From assembly GCA_019693395.1 (NCBI GenBank), contig JAAMXP010002178.1, forward strand, positions 1 to 10,274: DNA of 10,274 nucleotides. The letters run 5' to 3'. The translations under genes were made by a program, and so were the position numbers. This document shows, in pieces, positions 8,601 to 10,274 of the stretch (its first letter is position 1; each line of letters begins with the position of its first letter). This stretch comes from Ettlia oleoabundans. Lineage: Eukaryota > Chlorophyta > Chlorophyceae > Chlamydomonadales. The notes under the pieces were generated by a model. It saw nothing but the letters and a program-made list of their open reading frames with translations, had not been told where the DNA came from and searched no databases.

Positions 8601-10116
8601 ACTTCCTCCTGCGCCCTGCACATGCACCCCGTACATCCCGCCCCTTGTCTGCTGTGCAGCTTAAAGCTCTGGAGGCAGCCGATGCGGCACGCCGCAAGGA
8701 GGCCGAGCGGCAAGCTGAGCGGCAGCGCCAGAAGGCTGAGCTCGAGCGGCAGCGCCAGGAGCGTGTCAAGGTGGGCGGGCGGGTGGGGGAGTCTCCGATA
8801 AATCGCCATTGCTGGTACTTCTGCACAGCTGCGCCCTCCTGATGCATGTGCAGCGTGCAGCACCGCTGTGGATGCACGGTTTGCTGCGTATCAGTCAGAG
8901 CCGCCACCTTCGGCCGCCTCCCATGTTGCAGGCCAAGCAAGAGGAGGAGGCTCGGCGGGTGGCTGAGGAGGCCAAGCGCAAGGAGGAGGCACGCCTGAAG
9001 CGGGAGCAAGAGGCGGCACAGCGCAGGCAAGCGGGGCTGTGGGCTTGATGCGCACGTGGTGCACAGCATGATGTGTGACCACCACTGCTGCTCCACGGCC
9101 CTGCCAGGCTGTAGCACGTTCGTGCTGCAAAGGGTCGTTGCTAGTGGCAGGGCAACATTCGCTCGCAGCATTGCGGCACCCTTTCCAACCTGCAGTGCAT
9201 GTGTGCAGGAAGGAGCAGCAGGAGGTTGAGCGGCGAGAGAAGGAGGAGAAGCAGCGGAGACTGGAGGACACACGCCGCCGGAAGGAGGAGGTGGCCGCAG
9301 CCGCAGCAGCCGCAGTGACGCACAAAGCGGCACCCAGACCCGCTGATCCGGTGGCAGTGGCCGGCAAGGGTCCTGTTGCCAGTGCAGTGGCGGCAGCCCC
9401 TGGCGCTCCAGTGCCCTCGGCTGCTGGGGAGAACCGGCCACTGAACAGCAGCGCGCCTGTACCCACTAGCCTTGCGGAGGCCAAGCAGCGGCTGCAGCGC
9501 ATTCAGGAGGCGGCAATCCAGCAGGCAGCAGCACAGCAGGGCGGCGGCAGCGCAGGCAATGCCTCGGGCCACTCTGTCAGCAGCAAGCCCGCTCTTGACC
9601 TCAAGCCTTTGGCGCTGGGCGGCAGCAAGGTAGCGGCAGCAGCCGCAGCGGCGGGTGGCAGCCAGCCCGGTGTGGCGGCAAACAAGCTTGGCACGCTTAC
9701 TGCTCTTCCAACGGCTGGGGCGGGCGGCGCTGCTGGTGGTGCGGGCAGCCAGGAGCGCGCAAGGCCTCAAACATATGAAATCTCTCCCTACAAGTGAGCA
9801 TTGGCACATATGTTGTGCATTGCAGCTTAAGGCATAGCCTCTGCGGCATGTATCAGGGGTTGATGGCTGGTTATGCAGTGGCGAGCATGCGGCAGCTGTA
9901 ACCCACCCGAGCGTCGGAAGTATTTCCGCATCCAACGGTGCCAAGCCTGCCTGCCAAGCTCCACTTGCTCCACCTCAGCTGGCGCTGTCCGCTTATGTCT
10001 ATTCTGTTCCTGTGTGTGTGTGCAGGAGCGACCATGATTCTGACGATGATCAGCCCAAGAAGCCTGTACCCGACTGGGCACGCGGCAGCCAGCTAAGGGC
10101 GCAGCTGGTCGCGCAG
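5623..10116 (+). CDS. INCENP: INCENP homologue, chromosomal passenger complex scaffold (9 exons seen, 3' end unresolved)
   Basis: INCENP scaffolds the chromosomal passenger complex and activates Aurora kinase at centromeres and the spindle midzone (family knowledge). Exons: 5623-5844, 5967-6195, 6357-6482, 6644-6745, 6942-8434, 8660-8770, 8932-9026, 9209-9793, 10026-10116; phases agree throughout, giving 1018 codons so far. Residues 13-45 (LRLFGNDKLAELES, then WLRSALEEVAQQI) resemble the N-terminal CEN box that binds Survivin and Borealin. Residues 130-420 carry repeated basic motifs. Residues 400-720 are an Ala/Gln/Glu-rich linker. KALEAADAARRKEAERQ (726-742) opens a Lys/Arg/Glu helix to about 822. 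The IN-box begins TYEISPYK (981-988), then an acidic run and PKKPVPDWARGSQL (998-1011) with the key Trp1005. One intron is GC-AG. The conserved IF and TSS parts of the IN-box should follow after 10116. Identification is strong; end and exon 5 integrity are less certain. Confidence 0.92.
6120..7018 (+). repeat. Basic motif repeated on four successive INCENP exons
   Basis: Exons 2-5 each carry one copy of P-x-x-(S/T)-R-x-G-R-(K/R)-Q-like sequence: PISRGGRRGRQQ (6120-6155), PRPSRRGRKQQ (6398-6430), APRSIRQGRKQL (6664-6699) and PATRGRRGKQQQ (6983-7018). Each is followed by a Glu/Gln-rich segment. Exons 3 and 4 are symmetric (phase 1-1) and exons 2-4 end in P-(A/V)-G split by the intron. This points to duplication of a small exon unit. 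Further weaker copies (ARSRRGQ, TRSRRK, TRSRRT) continue within exon 5. Confidence 0.7.
6942..8434 (+). other. INCENP exon 5: long low-complexity linker
   Basis: This 1493-base exon encodes nearly half the visible protein, with imperfect GCA/CAG/GAG triplet runs giving Ala, Gln and Glu tracts (for example EEEQQQQQR near 7967-7990). Basic SRR clusters dominate its first third, including KQGRGRKAAGGRKRK at about 7390-7434. The GC-rich triplets open long shadow frames on both strands. The exon ends GTKKPPQK before donor GTGAGG, leading straight to the conserved helix start. Intrinsic disorder is inferred from composition. Confidence 0.7.
8660..9300 (+). other. INCENP charged single-helix region (exons 6, 7 and start of 8)
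   Basis: Once spliced (8660-8770, 8932-9026, 9209 on), these exons give about 100 unbroken residues of Lys/Arg/Glu/Gln/Ala with no Pro or Gly, beginning LKALEAADAARRKEAERQ. The KALEAAEAAKR-type start is typical of the INCENP single alpha helix, which separates the CEN box from the IN-box and contacts microtubules in animals. The continuous heptad-like charge pattern across both junctions confirms the splice sites. Confidence 0.8.
9027..9208 (+). other. INCENP intron 7, GC-AG type
   Basis: Exon 7 ends GCGCAG and the intron starts GCAAGC; it ends TGTGTGCAG. Joining in phase 2 gives AQR-R-KEQQEVERRE, which keeps the charged helix unbroken. The unspliced frame stops at a TGA (9046-9048) after leaving the charged pattern, and nearby GT sites do not restore frame with the helix. 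The donor matches the strict AG|GCAAG context typical of GC introns. Confidence 0.8.
9768..10116 (+). other. IN-box (Aurora kinase-binding domain) split by an intron
   Basis: TYEISPY plus the split Lys codon ends exon 8 at 9793; after an intron (9794-10025, donor GTGAGC, acceptor preceded by a TG run) exon 9 resumes SDHDSDDDQPKKPVPDWARG. The order Y-x-I-S-P-Y, acidic run, (K/R)KP(I/V)P-x-WA is diagnostic for INCENP/Sli15-type IN-boxes; the Trp packs against the Aurora N-lobe in known structures. The downstream half of the box is not assigned. Confidence 0.88.
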
Positions 10117-10274
10117 GTGTGTATGCATGCGCAGCTGACTAGTACAGCGCTGCCTGCATCTCATGCTCCTGCTCCCTAAGTACCCCCAAGTTGTAAGCAA
10201 CATTTGTGCATGCCTGCGAGTTGCGGATGTGTTTCCCGAACCGACCCTGGCCCCGCGCGCGGTCCCCCTTCCCA
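10117..10274 (+). other. INCENP 3' region: probable intron and possible next exon
   Basis: A donor-like GTGTGT follows CAG at 10116. One option is a 64-base intron to a pyrimidine-rich acceptor (CTCCCTAAG, ending 10180), after which the frame stays open to the window end and contains VADVFPEPT, faintly like the D-x-(I/V)-F block of IN-boxes. Another is an acceptor beyond the window. A third is readthrough to TAA (10177-10179), with a TGTAA at 10192-10196 as polyadenylation signal, but this would lose conserved C-terminal residues. Confidence 0.35.

Noticed and set aside
8560..9502. Minus-strand frames of 203 and 293 codons opposite INCENP exons 6-8
   Set aside because: Both run across INCENP introns and exons alike, have low-complexity Pro/Leu/Ala composition and no family motif.

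Overview
The window looks like nuclear DNA from a green alga. It is GC-rich, its genes are split by many short introns (about 100-230 bases, usually ending in a pyrimidine tract and TGCAG), its proteins are rich in Ala/Gln/Glu, and a TGTAA motif of the kind green algae use for polyadenylation follows one stop codon. A trebouxiophyte of the Chlorella type is my best guess, from style only. There are no RNA genes, mobile elements or CRISPR arrays that I can support. The long unspliced open frames are mostly misleading, so I rebuilt three spliced genes by matching splice sites, intron phase and family motifs.

Layout. (1) Minus strand, 214-1417, running off the left edge: the start of a strawberry notch (SBNO/FORGETTER1) family gene. 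Its splice junction exactly restores the Walker A loop GDGAGVGKG. (2) Minus strand, 1860-5279: a complete ten-exon gene for a 702-residue GEX1/KAR5/Brambleberry protein, the conserved nuclear-envelope factor for nuclear fusion after gamete fusion. It has a signal peptide, a cysteine-rich domain, coiled coil, three membrane segments with the SYRDYE motif, and an unusual long basic tail. (3) Plus strand, 5623 to beyond 10116: at least nine exons encoding an INCENP homologue (chromosomal passenger complex scaffold). It has an N-terminal CEN-like helix, a serially repeated basic motif carried on successive exons, a long low-complexity linker, a KALEAADAARR-type charged helix and the IN-box that binds Aurora kinase. 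Its extreme C-terminus is probably off the right edge.

The GEX1 and INCENP genes are head to head and share a 343-base spacer. That spacer ends in an E2F-type GCGCCAAA element touching the INCENP start codon. GEX1 and the SBNO gene lie in tandem, separated by 442 bases holding the GEX1 3' UTR and the SBNO 5' region. The three genes do not form a known pathway, but two concern nuclei: one nuclear fusion, one chromosome segregation. The most interesting content is a full set of features for a karyogamy protein (evidence for a sexual cycle in this lineage), its divergent pairing with a mitotic gene, the exon-by-exon repeats in INCENP, and two GC-AG introns.
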